Positions 1-7,828 of a DNA stretch of 22,414 nt are shown in pieces (positions within the stretch are counted from its first letter, which is position 1; the number at the start of each line of letters is the position of its first letter). The stretch comes from DASZHJ01 sp035263705 (GTDB taxonomy: Bacteria > Pseudomonadota > Alphaproteobacteria > ATCC43930 > CGMCC-115725), in contig DATFRA010000150.1 of NCBI GenBank assembly GCA_035263705.1, forward strand, positions 1 through 22,414, in the 5' to 3' direction. The translations under genes and the position numbers were made by a program. The notes beneath the pieces are model-generated. The model saw only the letters and a program-made list of their open reading frames with translations, searched no databases and had not been told where the DNA came from.

Positions 1-1419
1 CTTGGTGCCGCCGCCCTGGCTCGAGTTCACCACCAACGAGCCTTCGCGAAGGGCCACCCGGGTGAGTCCACCTGGCACGATTCGAATCTCCTTGCCCGTG
101 AGCACGAAGGGGCGCAGGTCGACGTGCCGAGGCGCCACGCCGCTCGCCACGAAGGTCGGACAGGTCGAGAGCGCAAGCGTCGGCTGCGCGATGTAGTCGC
201 CGGGCCGCGCCTTGAGCTTCTCGGCGAAAGTCGCGAGTTCGGCGGCGCTCGCCCGCGGTCCCACCAGCATGCCGTAGCCGCCGGAGCCGCGCGCCTCCTT
301 CACCACCAGCTCGGGCAGGTGGTCGAGCACGAATCCCAAATCCTCGGCGCGGCCACAGCTGTAGGTCGGCACGTTCTGCAGGATTGGTTCCTCGCCGAGA
401 TAGAAGCGGATCATCGTGGGCACGTATGGATAGACCGCCTTGTCGTCGGCGACGCCGGTACCGACGGCATTGGCGAGCGTGACATTGCCCGCGCGGTAAG
501 CGTTGAGCAGGCCCGCCGTGCCAACGACCGACTCTGACCGGAACGCCAGGGGGTCAATGAAGTCGTCATCGATCCGGCGGTAGATCACGTCGACGCGGCG
601 CGGTCCCTCGGTGGTGCGCATGTAGACGATATTGTCGTCCACCAGGAGGTCAGCGCCCTCGACCAGCTCGATCCCCATCTCGTCCGCGAGGAAGGAGTGC
701 TCGTAATACGCGCTGTTGTAAGAGCCGGGCGTGAGCAGCACCACGACGGGATCGCTCGCGCAGTTCACGGGCGCCACGGACTTGAGTGTCTCCAGGAGGT
801 CCTCGGGGTAGCGCGCGACCGGCGCCAGCCGGTGCTGAGCGCAGAGATCGGGGAAGAGCCGCATCATGGCCTCGCGGTTCTCCAGCATGTAGGAGACGCC
901 GGAAGGCGTGCGGCAATTGTCCTCGAGCACGTAGAACTGATCGGGCCCGGTGCGCACGAGGTCGATGCCGGCGATATGGCAATAGACGCCATGGGGCGTG
1001 TCGAGGTCCTGCATCTCCGGCCGGAAGCCCTCGTTGTGCAGGATGAGCCGCTCCGGCACCTTGCCTGCCCGCAGGATCTCGCGGCCGTGATAGATGTCGC
1101 GCAGGAAAGCGTCGATCGCGCGCACGCGCTGGGTGAGGCCGCGCGACAGCAGGCGCCATTCCTCGCCGTCGAGGACGCGCGGAATGATGTCGAACGGGAT
1201 CAGGCGCTCGGGGTCGCCACCCTCGGAATAGACCGCGAATGTGATGCCGATGCGCCGGAACAGCAGCTCCGCCTCGGCTCGCTTGAGCACCACGGTCTCA
1301 GGCGGGGTCTGCTCCAGCCATCGCCGGATCGCCTCGTATTTCGCGTAACAGCCCTCCGGCCCGCGCATCTCATCGAAGGCCGCTACTGGCATCACCGTCT
1401 TCGCCTTGCCGTCGCTCAC
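1..1419 (-). CDS. Circularly permuted ATP-grasp protein (type 2), 3' end cut by window edge
   Basis: Reading the minus strand from a GTG at 1419 gives 473 continuous codons that reach base 1 without a stop. The translation matches the circularly permuted ATP-grasp family (former DUF404/DUF407): it has the segments GVYCHIAGIDLVRTGPDQFY, LEDNCRTPSGVSYMLENR, NAVGTGVADDKAVYPYVP, LVVKEARGSGGYGM and SSQGGGTK. Family members are usually about 470-490 residues, so only a short C-terminal tail is missing. The GTG is preceded by GGGGAAGGG about seven bases upstream, which supports this start. The family is thought to make ATP-dependent amide (peptide-like) bonds and is often followed by an alpha-E (DUF403) and a transglutaminase-like gene, which would lie to the left. 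It is 163 bp downstream of the permease genes, so it could share their transcript or have its own promoter. Its substrate is unknown. Confidence 0.9.
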   Translation of the reverse strand, partial: MSDGKAKTVMPVAAFDEMRGPEGCYAKYEAIRRWLEQTPPETVVLKRAEAELLFRRIGITFAVYSEGGDPERLIPFDIIPRVLDGEEWRLLSRGLTQRVRAIDAFLRDIYHGREILRAGKVPERLILHNEGFRPEMQDLDTPHGVYCHIAGIDLVRTGPDQFYVLEDNCRTPSGVSYMLENREAMMRLFPDLCAQHRLAPVARYPEDLLETLKSVAPVNCASDPVVVLLTPGSYNSAYYEHSFLADEMGIELVEGADLLVDDNIVYMRTTEGPRRVDVIYRRIDDDFIDPLAFRSESVVGTAGLLNAYRAGNVTLANAVGTGVADDKAVYPYVPTMIRFYLGEEPILQNVPTYSCGRAEDLGFVLDHLPELVVKEARGSGGYGMLVGPRASAAELATFAEKLKARPGDYIAQPTLALSTCPTFVASGVAPRHVDLRPFVLTGKEIRIVPGGLTRVALREGSLVVNSSQGGGTK

Positions 1420-1582
1420 GCGGCGCCCTTCCCCAGCGGCGGGTTCTCAGCCCGCTCCTGCAATCCCTGTTCCACACCGTCTGGCTGCCCTGCTCACTGG
1501 TACGGCAGGACTTCGCCCGGCGATTGCCGAGTATGTGCTCGTCCTTGCTGAAAGACTAGGCAGTTACGAGCGCCGTCCGCCC

Positions 1583-2731
1583 CTAGTGGCGACCGGTCCG
1601 GTGCCGGTTGAGGCGTCGCTCCATGCGGCGGGCGTAGCTCGACATCGCGAAGCAGCAAGCGAAGAACACCACCATGGTGAAGACGTAGCCCTCATGCGCG
1701 AGGCCGAGCCAGGCGGGATCCTTGATTGCCTGGTTGACGGCGCCGAGGATGTCGAAGAGGCCGATGATGGTGACGAGGGTCGTGTCCTTGAAGAGATCGA
1801 CCACATTGTTGACGATGCCCGGCATGACATGGCGGAGCGCCTGCGGCAGGACGATGAAGGCCTGCACCTGCCACCACTTGAGACCGACCGAGTAAGCCGC
1901 TTCCTCCTGCCCGGCTTCGACGCCTTGCAGGCCGCCGCGCACGGTCTCCGCCATATAGGCGGCATTGAACAGCACCAGCACCACCAAGGCGCGGATCAGG
2001 CGGTCAATGTGCACGCCCTCCGGCAGAAAAAGTGGCAGCATCACCGCCGACATGGTGATGACCGTCAGCAGCGGCATCGCGCGCCAGAGCTCGATGAAGC
2101 CGACGGAGAGCGTTCGCACGACCGGAAGCTGCGATCGGCGGCCAAGTGCAAGGATAATGCCGAACGGCAGAGAGCCCGCCACGACGACGAAGGCGATCAG
2201 CACGTCGAGCATCAGCCCGCCCCACTGGCTGGTGTCGACGTAGGCGAGGCCCGGGACGCCGCCGACCAAGAGGAGGCCCGCGAGCACCGGGAACGCGGTC
2301 ATGAGCATCAGCAGCCAAAACCCTCGCCGTCGAGTGTTGTCGCGCATGACCGGGACACTAAACACGGCCAGCAGCAGGCCTGCGAGGTTCACTCGCCAGA
2401 TCTCGTCACTGGGATAGTGGCCGTAAAAGAATTGCGGGAACCGGATCCGGATGAAGGTCCAGCAAGCGCCGTCGCCCGTGCAGGCGGATTTCGCGTTTCC
2501 GGAGACAGTAGCGTCCGTAAGCGCCCACTCGACGAAGGGCGGCACCGCCCAGGCGAGCACCACCAGCACCACCAGCGTTAAGACGGTGTTCGTGACGGAG
2601 CTGAAGAGGTTTCGCCGCAACCAGTCGAGGATGCGGCCGAGGGTCCCCTCGACCTTACCGGGGACTAGGTTCCCGGATCCGGTCCCACGCATGCGGGTGC
2701 CGGCGACGACAGTGGAGCTGCCTGCCTCCAT
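1583..2731 (-). CDS. aapM: Amino-acid ABC transporter permease, AapM/BztC type
   Basis: This is an inner-membrane permease of the polar amino-acid uptake family (HAAT, His/Glu/Gln/Arg/opine), 382 residues. It has several hydrophobic segments and the cytoplasmic EAA loop near the C-terminus (AETVRGGLQGVEAGQEEAAY, then VLPQALRHVMPG), where the ATPase docks. The long extra N-terminal part with additional membrane spans is typical of AapM/BztC as opposed to short GlnP-type permeases. I chose the ATG at 2731, two bases after the TAA stop of the upstream permease; an ATG at 2770 would overlap that gene by 37 bp. The pair is therefore translationally close. The gene normally following in aapJQMP/bztABCD is the ATPase, but here the next gene is an ATP-grasp protein. 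The symbol is by family resemblance; substrate specificity is not proven. Confidence 0.9.
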   Translation of the reverse strand: MEAGSSTVVAGTRMRGTGSGNLVPGKVEGTLGRILDWLRRNLFSSVTNTVLTLVVLVVLAWAVPPFVEWALTDATVSGNAKSACTGDGACWTFIRIRFPQFFYGHYPSDEIWRVNLAGLLLAVFSVPVMRDNTRRRGFWLLMLMTAFPVLAGLLLVGGVPGLAYVDTSQWGGLMLDVLIAFVVVAGSLPFGIILALGRRSQLPVVRTLSVGFIELWRAMPLLTVITMSAVMLPLFLPEGVHIDRLIRALVVLVLFNAAYMAETVRGGLQGVEAGQEEAAYSVGLKWWQVQAFIVLPQALRHVMPGIVNNVVDLFKDTTLVTIIGLFDILGAVNQAIKDPAWLGLAHEGYVFTMVVFFACCFAMSSYARRMERRLNRHRTGRH

Positions 2732-2733
2732 TG

Positions 2734-3849
2734 TTACCGCTCCACCAGGGCGACGCGGCGGTTGTACCAATTCATCAGCGCGGAGGTGGCGAGGTTAATC
2801 CCCACGAAGATGGCCATCACGATGGCCATGGTCTCGGCCTCCTTGGCCGCCTGCTGCATCACCGTGCCGGCGAAGATCTGCATCAGCTCCGAATAGCCAA
2901 CGGCTGCGCCGAGTGTGGTGCTCTTTATGATGTTAAGATATTGGCTCGTGAGTTGCGGCACCATGATGCGCAGGGCCTGCGGCAAGACTACCAGGAACAG
3001 CCGCTGCAAGCCTTTCAATCCGAGGGCCTGAGCTGCTTCGTGTTGGCCCTTGGGTATCGCCTCGATGGAGCCCCGCACGATCTCAGCGATAAAGGCGGTC
3101 GCGTAGATCGAGAGGCCGATCCAGAGCGCCACCAGCTCAGGCGGAACCTGGGTCCCCCCGGCGAGATTGAAGCCTTGGAGGACGGGATACTCGACATGGT
3201 CGACGCCCGCGGCAAACAAGACCAATGCCAGCAGAAGCAGGAACAGTGCCTTCGCTCCCACGCGCGAGGAGCCGATTTTCACTCTCCAGACGAAGGGCGT
3301 CGCAATGAGCACGGCGAGCGCAAGCCATGACAGCAAGCCACTTCCTTCGCGCATGACCGCGTCAGGCACAAACAGACCGCGGATGTTAAGGAGCACGCCG
3401 CCCGGCAGGGTGATGCTCTGCCGTGGCGACGGCAGCGTCTGTAGCACACCGACGTACCAGAAAATCAGCTGCACGAGCTGAGGTGTGTTGCGCACAAACT
3501 CAATGAAGGCCAGCGCAATGTTGCGGACGAGCCAGTTAACGGAGAGACGCATCACCCCGACCAGCAGGCCCAGGACCGTTGCGGTCACAATCGCCATCGC
3601 CGCGACCAGGACCGTATTGAGCAGACAGACTAGGAGGACCCGACCGTAAGTGTCGAACAGGTTCCAGGAAATGAGATGGAAGGGGAGGTCGAAGTGCGCC
3701 TGGTCAGCGAGGAATCCGAACCCGAAATGCAGGTTCTTTCGCGCGTAGTTCCCGGCCACCATGTCGGCCAGGAGCCAGCCGAAGGCGACCACGCCGGCCA
3801 ACAATACCCATTGGCCGATGTAGGCGCGCCGCGACGGGCGCCTGACCAT
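2734..3849 (-). CDS. aapQ: Amino-acid ABC transporter permease, AapQ/BztB type
   Basis: This is the second inner-membrane permease of the transporter, 371 residues. The N-terminus MVRRPSRRAYIGQWVLLAG starts a first membrane span. A segment typical of AapQ follows (NYARKNLHFGFGFL), then the permease core with the motif EFVRNTPQLVQLIFWYVGVL and an EAA loop (AEIVRGSIEAIPKGQHEAAQ, then VLPQALRIMVPQ). The large periplasmic insert between the first and later spans is the usual AapQ/BztB feature. The ATG at 3849 is preceded by AAGGGG at good spacing. It lies 32 bp after the binding-protein gene and directly before the second permease. It probably forms a heterodimer with that permease to import amino acids such as glutamate, glutamine or aspartate, which is inference from the family. 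Confidence 0.91.
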   Translation of the reverse strand: MVRRPSRRAYIGQWVLLAGVVAFGWLLADMVAGNYARKNLHFGFGFLADQAHFDLPFHLISWNLFDTYGRVLLVCLLNTVLVAAMAIVTATVLGLLVGVMRLSVNWLVRNIALAFIEFVRNTPQLVQLIFWYVGVLQTLPSPRQSITLPGGVLLNIRGLFVPDAVMREGSGLLSWLALAVLIATPFVWRVKIGSSRVGAKALFLLLLALVLFAAGVDHVEYPVLQGFNLAGGTQVPPELVALWIGLSIYATAFIAEIVRGSIEAIPKGQHEAAQALGLKGLQRLFLVVLPQALRIMVPQLTSQYLNIIKSTTLGAAVGYSELMQIFAGTVMQQAAKEAETMAIVMAIFVGINLATSALMNWYNRRVALVER

Positions 3850-3881
3850 TCCGACGACCCCTTACCTATCTCAGACGGCGC

Positions 3882-4916
3882 TTACCGCCAGGGCAGCGGG
3901 TATTGCAGACCGCCCTTGGTGTAGAGCTCGTTCCAGCCGCGCGGCAGCTGCAGCGGACCGAAGTACTTGTCGTAGTTCTCGCCGTAGTTGCCGACTTCCT
4001 TCACGATTCGGTAAGCCCAGTCGTTGTCGACGCCGAGCTTCTTACCGAAGTTCTCCTCAAGGCCGAGGAAGCCGCGGACCTCGGGATTCGTCGCAGTCTT
4101 CTTGATCTCGTCGACGTTCTTTTGCGTGATGCCGAGCACCTCCGCTTCGAGCATCGCCATGTGCGTCCACCGCACCAGGATGTTCCAGCGCTCGTCGCCC
4201 TGGCGAGTGTAGGAGCCCAGGAACTCGCGGGAGATCAACTCGGGCAAGATTACCCAGTCGTCCGGCTTCTTCATGGACGAGCGCGCCGCCGCGACGCTGC
4301 CGCCGTCGTCGGTGTAGCCGTCACATCGTCCGGCCTCGGCCGCCGCGAAGGCTTCCTCCGGCCGCTCGAACAGCAAAGTGTTGATCTTGATGTTGTTGGC
4401 GCGGCCGTAGTCGGCGATGTTGAGCTCCAGCGTGGTACCGGTCAGCACGCAGATGGTGGCGCCGTTCAGTTCCTTCGCATGCGCGACGTTGAGCGACTTC
4501 TTCACCATGAAGGCCTCGCCGGTGAAAAAGTTATTGGCGCCGTGTGCCAGACCGAGCTCGGTGTTGCGCGTGAGCGTCAACGTCGAATCTCGGATCAGCA
4601 CGTCGATCTCGCCGGATTGCAGGACCGAGAAGCGAACCTTCGAGGTGGTGCCGATGAACTTTACCTTGTCGGCGCTGCCGAGCACCGCGGTTGCGAGTGC
4701 GCGGCAATAGGCGATATCGAGACCCGCCCATTTGCCGGCGGAATCCTGGAACGCGAAACCGGGGATCCCGGTGTCGACGCCGCAGATCAGTTCGCCGCGC
4801 TTCTTGATCGCGTCCATGGTCGGGCTCTTGACCTCCTGCGCCCAACTTCCGGAAGCGAATCCCAGCATGCCCGCCACGACGGCGCCGCATGTAGCCAGTC
4901 TTGTCCAGTAATGCAT
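3882..4916 (-). CDS. aapJ: Periplasmic amino-acid substrate-binding protein, AapJ/BztA type
   Basis: The product is 344 residues with a Sec signal peptide (MHYWTRLATCGAVVAGMLGF, probable cleavage after residue 26 in GSWA-QE). The mature part has the SBP_bac_3 pattern: LICGVDTGIPGFAFQDSAGKW near its start, GLDIAYCRALATAVLG, the ligand-site region GEIDVLIRDSTLTLTRNTE, and the AapJ-type end (NEGLGL-like GLEENFGKKLGVDNDWAYR, then YFGPLQLPRGWNELY). It would capture an amino acid in the periplasm and deliver it to the two permeases. I start it at the ATG at 4916 because it gives a clean signal peptide and has AAGGGGGC just upstream; the open frame continues to 5018 but that extension has no family character. 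It lies 47 bp after the transaminase gene in the same direction, so one operon is likely. Confidence 0.93.
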   Translation of the reverse strand: MHYWTRLATCGAVVAGMLGFASGSWAQEVKSPTMDAIKKRGELICGVDTGIPGFAFQDSAGKWAGLDIAYCRALATAVLGSADKVKFIGTTSKVRFSVLQSGEIDVLIRDSTLTLTRNTELGLAHGANNFFTGEAFMVKKSLNVAHAKELNGATICVLTGTTLELNIADYGRANNIKINTLLFERPEEAFAAAEAGRCDGYTDDGGSVAAARSSMKKPDDWVILPELISREFLGSYTRQGDERWNILVRWTHMAMLEAEVLGITQKNVDEIKKTATNPEVRGFLGLEENFGKKLGVDNDWAYRIVKEVGNYGENYDKYFGPLQLPRGWNELYTKGGLQYPLPWR

Positions 4917-4963
4917 CTGTTGCCCCCTTTTGATTGATGTTGACTGCGTTACGGCACTAGACA

Positions 4964-5872
4964 CTACGCTCCATAATCGATCGGCGTCGCGTGCCAACCT
5001 TGGGCCCGCCTCGCCCAAAACGTCTCGCGCAACTTGGTGGAGATCGGTCCGGGCCGGTCGTTGCCCATAATGCGGCCGTCGATCCGCGACGCCGGCATGA
5101 TGCCGCCTGCCGTCGTGGCGAGGAAGATCTCGTCGGCGTCGCGGAATTCCATCGCGGGGATCGGCCGGATCTCCGATTTAATCCCCATGGTCTCGCAGAG
5201 CTCGATCACGGACATACGCGTGATGCCTTCCAGCGCGCCGCGATCGGGTGACGCCACCACGCCGTTGGTCACCGAGAACACGTTGAACCCCGGGCCTTCC
5301 GTCACGAATCCGTCATAATCCAGCAGCACGCAGGTGTCGGCGCCGCGGTCATGGGCCTCCATCAGGCCGCGGGTCAGGTCACCCCAATGGAAATTTTTCA
5401 CCGTCGGATCGATGGATTCCTCGGGAATCCGCGGCGTCTTCGCGATGATCAGGTGCGCGCCCCGCTCCTGTACTTCGGGCGAGATCACCCAGACCCACGG
5501 CATCGCATAGACCAGGAGATAGTTCTGGCAGTTAAGGGGATGCCGCGGCAGCCCGGGCTTCACGACGCCCCGGAGGCAATCCATGGCCACATAGGCCTCG
5601 CGCAAGCCGGTCCGCCGCACGCATTCGGCGGCGATGCTGCGGATCTCGCCATCGCTCACGCCGGGGTCGAGGCGAAGCGCTTGCATGGATTCGCGGAACC
5701 GGCGGAGGTGGTCATCCAGGCGGAAAAAGGCGCCGCCCCAAACCCCCACGACGTCGTAGGTCACGTCCGATCGGCGATAGGCGAGGTCGGTCACGGGGAT
5801 CGAGGCCTCCGACAGTCGCATATAGCGGCCGTGCAAATAGGCGGCCCCATCCGGCCAAGTTGTCGTGGACAT
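4964..5872 (-). CDS. Fold-type IV PLP aminotransferase, resembling (R)-selective amine transaminases
   Basis: This is a class IV aminotransferase of 302 residues. The Schiff-base lysine is K159 in DPTVKNFHWGDLTRG, and the PLP-phosphate region is VTEGPGFNVFSV (residues 190-201) followed by GALEGITRMSV and the TTAGGIMPASRIDG loop. From memory, KN-x-x-WGDL-x-RG, EGxGFN, LxGxTRxSV and TTAGGIMP are the hallmark blocks of the Aspergillus/Arthrobacter (R)-amine transaminase group, and they fit better than those of IlvE (branched chain) or D-alanine transaminases. It would transfer an amino group between an amine or amino acid and a 2-oxo acid in the cytoplasm. It is the first gene of a minus-strand run with an amino-acid transporter, so the transporter may bring in its substrate. 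The ATG at 5872 has GAGGGGA upstream. Fold and reaction class are secure; substrate and stereochemistry are inference. Confidence 0.9.
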   Translation of the reverse strand: MSTTTWPDGAAYLHGRYMRLSEASIPVTDLAYRRSDVTYDVVGVWGGAFFRLDDHLRRFRESMQALRLDPGVSDGEIRSIAAECVRRTGLREAYVAMDCLRGVVKPGLPRHPLNCQNYLLVYAMPWVWVISPEVQERGAHLIIAKTPRIPEESIDPTVKNFHWGDLTRGLMEAHDRGADTCVLLDYDGFVTEGPGFNVFSVTNGVVASPDRGALEGITRMSVIELCETMGIKSEIRPIPAMEFRDADEIFLATTAGGIMPASRIDGRIMGNDRPGPISTKLRETFWARRAQGWHATPIDYGA

Positions 5873-5899
5873 GGCTCAGTTCCCCTCGTATTTGGGCAT

Positions 5900-5956
5900 G
5901 CGCTCATTCAAGCATGAAGCGCGGGGGAATGCACGCCGGGGCGTTTGGAAATGCAC
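5900..5956. repeat. Inverted and direct short repeats in the divergent promoter region
   Basis: The 142-bp gap between the transaminase (leftward) and the protease (rightward) must hold both promoters. It has an imperfect inverted repeat at 5900-5922 (GCGC-TCAT, six bases, ATGA-A-GCGC) and two copies of AATGCAC at 5928-5934 and 5950-5956, 22 bp apart and each flanked by GG and CGG-like bases. Spacing near two helical turns suggests a regulator site, but no known operator matches. I cannot assign -35/-10 boxes. Confidence 0.25.
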
Positions 5957-6014
5957 CGGTATCGCAGGGCCTTGAGTTCCCTGACACGGCTCCCCATTTG
6001 CAAGCCCTGCCCTC

Positions 6015-7043
6015 ATGACGCATCAGCCGAAGCGCCACACGCTCATCGCCGTCTCGGGCGGCGAGACGTCATCGTCCGCAAAGCAAGAACCCATTTCTAG
6101 CGGCGAGACCGACCTGCTCGACGCCTATTCCCGCGCCGTGGTGGGTGCCGTCGATCTCGTCGGTCCCGCCGTCCTGCACATTCAGGTCGAGAACGGTGGA
6201 CGGCCCGCGGGTGCCGGGTCGGGCGTTCTCTTCACGCCGGACGGCTATGCCCTCACCAACAGCCATGTGATCGCCGGTGGTGCGCGAATCCGCGCGACCG
6301 CGGCGGACGGGCGCGTCTCGGCGGCGTCGGTAGTCGGCGACGATCCCGAGACCGACCTCGCGGTATTACGCCTCGATGCGCCCCCGTCCGCCTTCGCGCG
6401 GCTGGGCAACTCGCGGCGGCTTCGCGTGGGTCAACTCGTGATCGCCATCGGCAACCCCCTGGGCTTCCAGGCGACGGTGACCGCAGGCGTGGTGAGCGCG
6501 CTCGGCCGCTCGCTGCGGGCTCGCTCGGGCCGCCTGATCGACAGCGTGATCCAGACCGACGCCGCGCTCAATCCCGGCAACTCTGGCGGGCCGCTGGTCA
6601 ATTCCACGGGCGAGGTCGTCGGCATCAACACCGCGATTATCGCGGGTGCCCAGGGCATTTGCTTCTCTATCTCGTCGAACACCGTGGAGTTCGTGGCCGC
6701 GCGGCTCATCCGCGAGGGTCGCGTGCGGCGCTGCTTCATCGGCGTCGCCGGCCAGAACGTGGTGCTGCCGCGCCGGCTTTCCCGGTTTCATGGGCTCGAG
6801 CAAGGCTCGGCCGTGCTGGTGCAATCGACCGGAGCCGGCGGACCCGCGCGCAAGGCTGGCGTGCGCGACGGCGACATCATCGTGGCCGCCGACGGCGTCA
6901 CGGTGGCCGACGTCGACGACCTGCATCGGCTCATGACCGAGGAGCGGGTCGGCCGCAGCGTTCCGCTGGTGGTGCTCCGCCAGGGTCAGAAGCTCGACCT
7001 CGCGGTCACGCCCGCGGAGTTGCCGCCACGGCCGGCACGCTGA
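6015..7043 (+). CDS. DegP/HtrA-like serine protease with PDZ domain, no visible export signal
   Basis: This is a trypsin-like S1C protease of 342 residues. The catalytic triad is visible as H84 (LTNSHVIAGG), D114 (ETDLAVLRL) and S190 (NPGNSGGPL), with the oxyanion and IGNPLG strands in between. A single PDZ domain follows at about residues 240-335 (FIGVAGQ, then AGVRDGDIIVAADGVTVADV). The first 40 residues are polar and contain neither a signal peptide nor a membrane span, unlike the usual periplasmic Deg proteases, so this one may act in the cytoplasm. The ATG at 6015 lacks a good ribosome-binding site, and I cannot exclude a different start; no in-frame upstream extension with a hydrophobic stretch is apparent. 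Its 3' end overlaps the convergent DUF2161 gene by 38 bp. Family call strong; location and targets inferred. Confidence 0.92.
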   Translation: MTHQPKRHTLIAVSGGETSSSAKQEPISSGETDLLDAYSRAVVGAVDLVGPAVLHIQVENGGRPAGAGSGVLFTPDGYALTNSHVIAGGARIRATAADGRVSAASVVGDDPETDLAVLRLDAPPSAFARLGNSRRLRVGQLVIAIGNPLGFQATVTAGVVSALGRSLRARSGRLIDSVIQTDAALNPGNSGGPLVNSTGEVVGINTAIIAGAQGICFSISSNTVEFVAARLIREGRVRRCFIGVAGQNVVLPRRLSRFHGLEQGSAVLVQSTGAGGPARKAGVRDGDIIVAADGVTVADVDDLHRLMTEERVGRSVPLVVLRQGQKLDLAVTPAELPPRPAR

Positions 7044-7743
7044 CCAGAGTCTCCTCCGGACCGGCGTAAGCGCTCCTCGGCCAGCGCGCGAGCGCGGCCC
7101 TGCCCTCCTTGGTGAGCGCATAGAGACCGCGCTCGACCCGCGCAAACCAGCCGTAGACGTTGCGCAAGAGGATGGTGGGCGCGTCCGGGACCGCGGCCTT
7201 GACCTCGCGGGTCGTGCGAGGGCCAGCCTGCAGTGCGGCGGCGCAGATGAGTGCCCGCTGACGATAGGCGGTCATGATCGGCGCCCGGGTGCCGCCGCCA
7301 GCGGCGGGATCGCCCCTTCGGCGGCGATGCTCCTCGACCAAGGCCGAACGCCGGCGCGGGTCGCGCCGTGGCCGCCAAGGCCGCGGCTCCACGAGCAGCT
7401 CCACATGGCCGCGCGGGAACACGCCGAGCAGACCGAAGCCCAAGAACCGACAGAGCTTGCGCACGCGCGGATCCGCCTCACGACCACGGCCGCGCGAGGA
7501 CGCGCGCACCGCGAGCCACACTTCGTCACAGGCGGCGGTGCGGTCGACGCCCTGGAGCACGAGCTCCAGGGTGAAGCTCAGCTTCAATTCGCCGATCACC
7601 ACGATGGGCGGATTGTCGCCGCTGAGAGCGACCAGGTCACAGCCGTCGATCTCGCCCTTGACCTCGAAACCCAGTCGCTCGAGGAAGCGCTTCACGGGCT
7701 GGTAGAGCGTCGTCTCCAATCGAAGTCCCCGTCGCGAAGACAC
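7006..7743 (-). CDS. DUF2161 family protein, putative PD-(D/E)XK nuclease/phosphodiesterase fold
   Basis: The product is 245 residues. Its N-terminal part (LETTLYQPVKRFLERLGFEV, then GEIDGCDLVALSG and PPIVVIGELKLSF) matches DUF2161, which family databases describe as a PD-(D/E)XK-type phosphodiesterase. The expected metal-site residues are E31, D36 and the E52-L-K54 motif. The middle is rich in arginine, and the C-terminal part (AYRQRALICAAALQAGPRTT to GLYALTKEGRAAL) looks like a winged-helix module. It starts with GTG at 7743 (a TTG at residue 9 is an alternative), and no strong ribosome-binding site is visible. It shares an 85-bp divergent region with the 7829 gene. The biological role and nucleic-acid substrate are unknown. 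Confidence 0.85.
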   Translation of the reverse strand: MSSRRGLRLETTLYQPVKRFLERLGFEVKGEIDGCDLVALSGDNPPIVVIGELKLSFTLELVLQGVDRTAACDEVWLAVRASSRGRGREADPRVRKLCRFLGFGLLGVFPRGHVELLVEPRPWRPRRDPRRRSALVEEHRRRRGDPAAGGGTRAPIMTAYRQRALICAAALQAGPRTTREVKAAVPDAPTILLRNVYGWFARVERGLYALTKEGRAALARWPRSAYAGPEETLVSVPAVAATPRA

Positions 7744-7828
7744 GCGAGACTCTTGCGCGCCGCGCGGTGCATCCTATCCTAATCAGACGAGAGTTCGCAT
7801 GCGGCTGCGCAACGAGTCGGAGGGGTGA

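Noticed and set aside
1420..1582. Possible terminator between the permease gene and the ATP-grasp gene.
   Set aside because: Only short stems such as CGGC-GATT-GCCG are present, with no T run; nothing convincing.
3903..4937. A 344-codon plus-strand frame opposite the amino-acid binding protein.
   Set aside because: It mirrors the aapJ-type gene almost base for base; the minus-strand protein has a signal peptide and family motifs.
4917..5018. Longer N-terminus of the amino-acid binding protein starting at 5018.
   Set aside because: It would put 34 charged residues before a clean signal peptide and overlap the transaminase gene; the ATG at 4916 has a strong ribosome-binding site.
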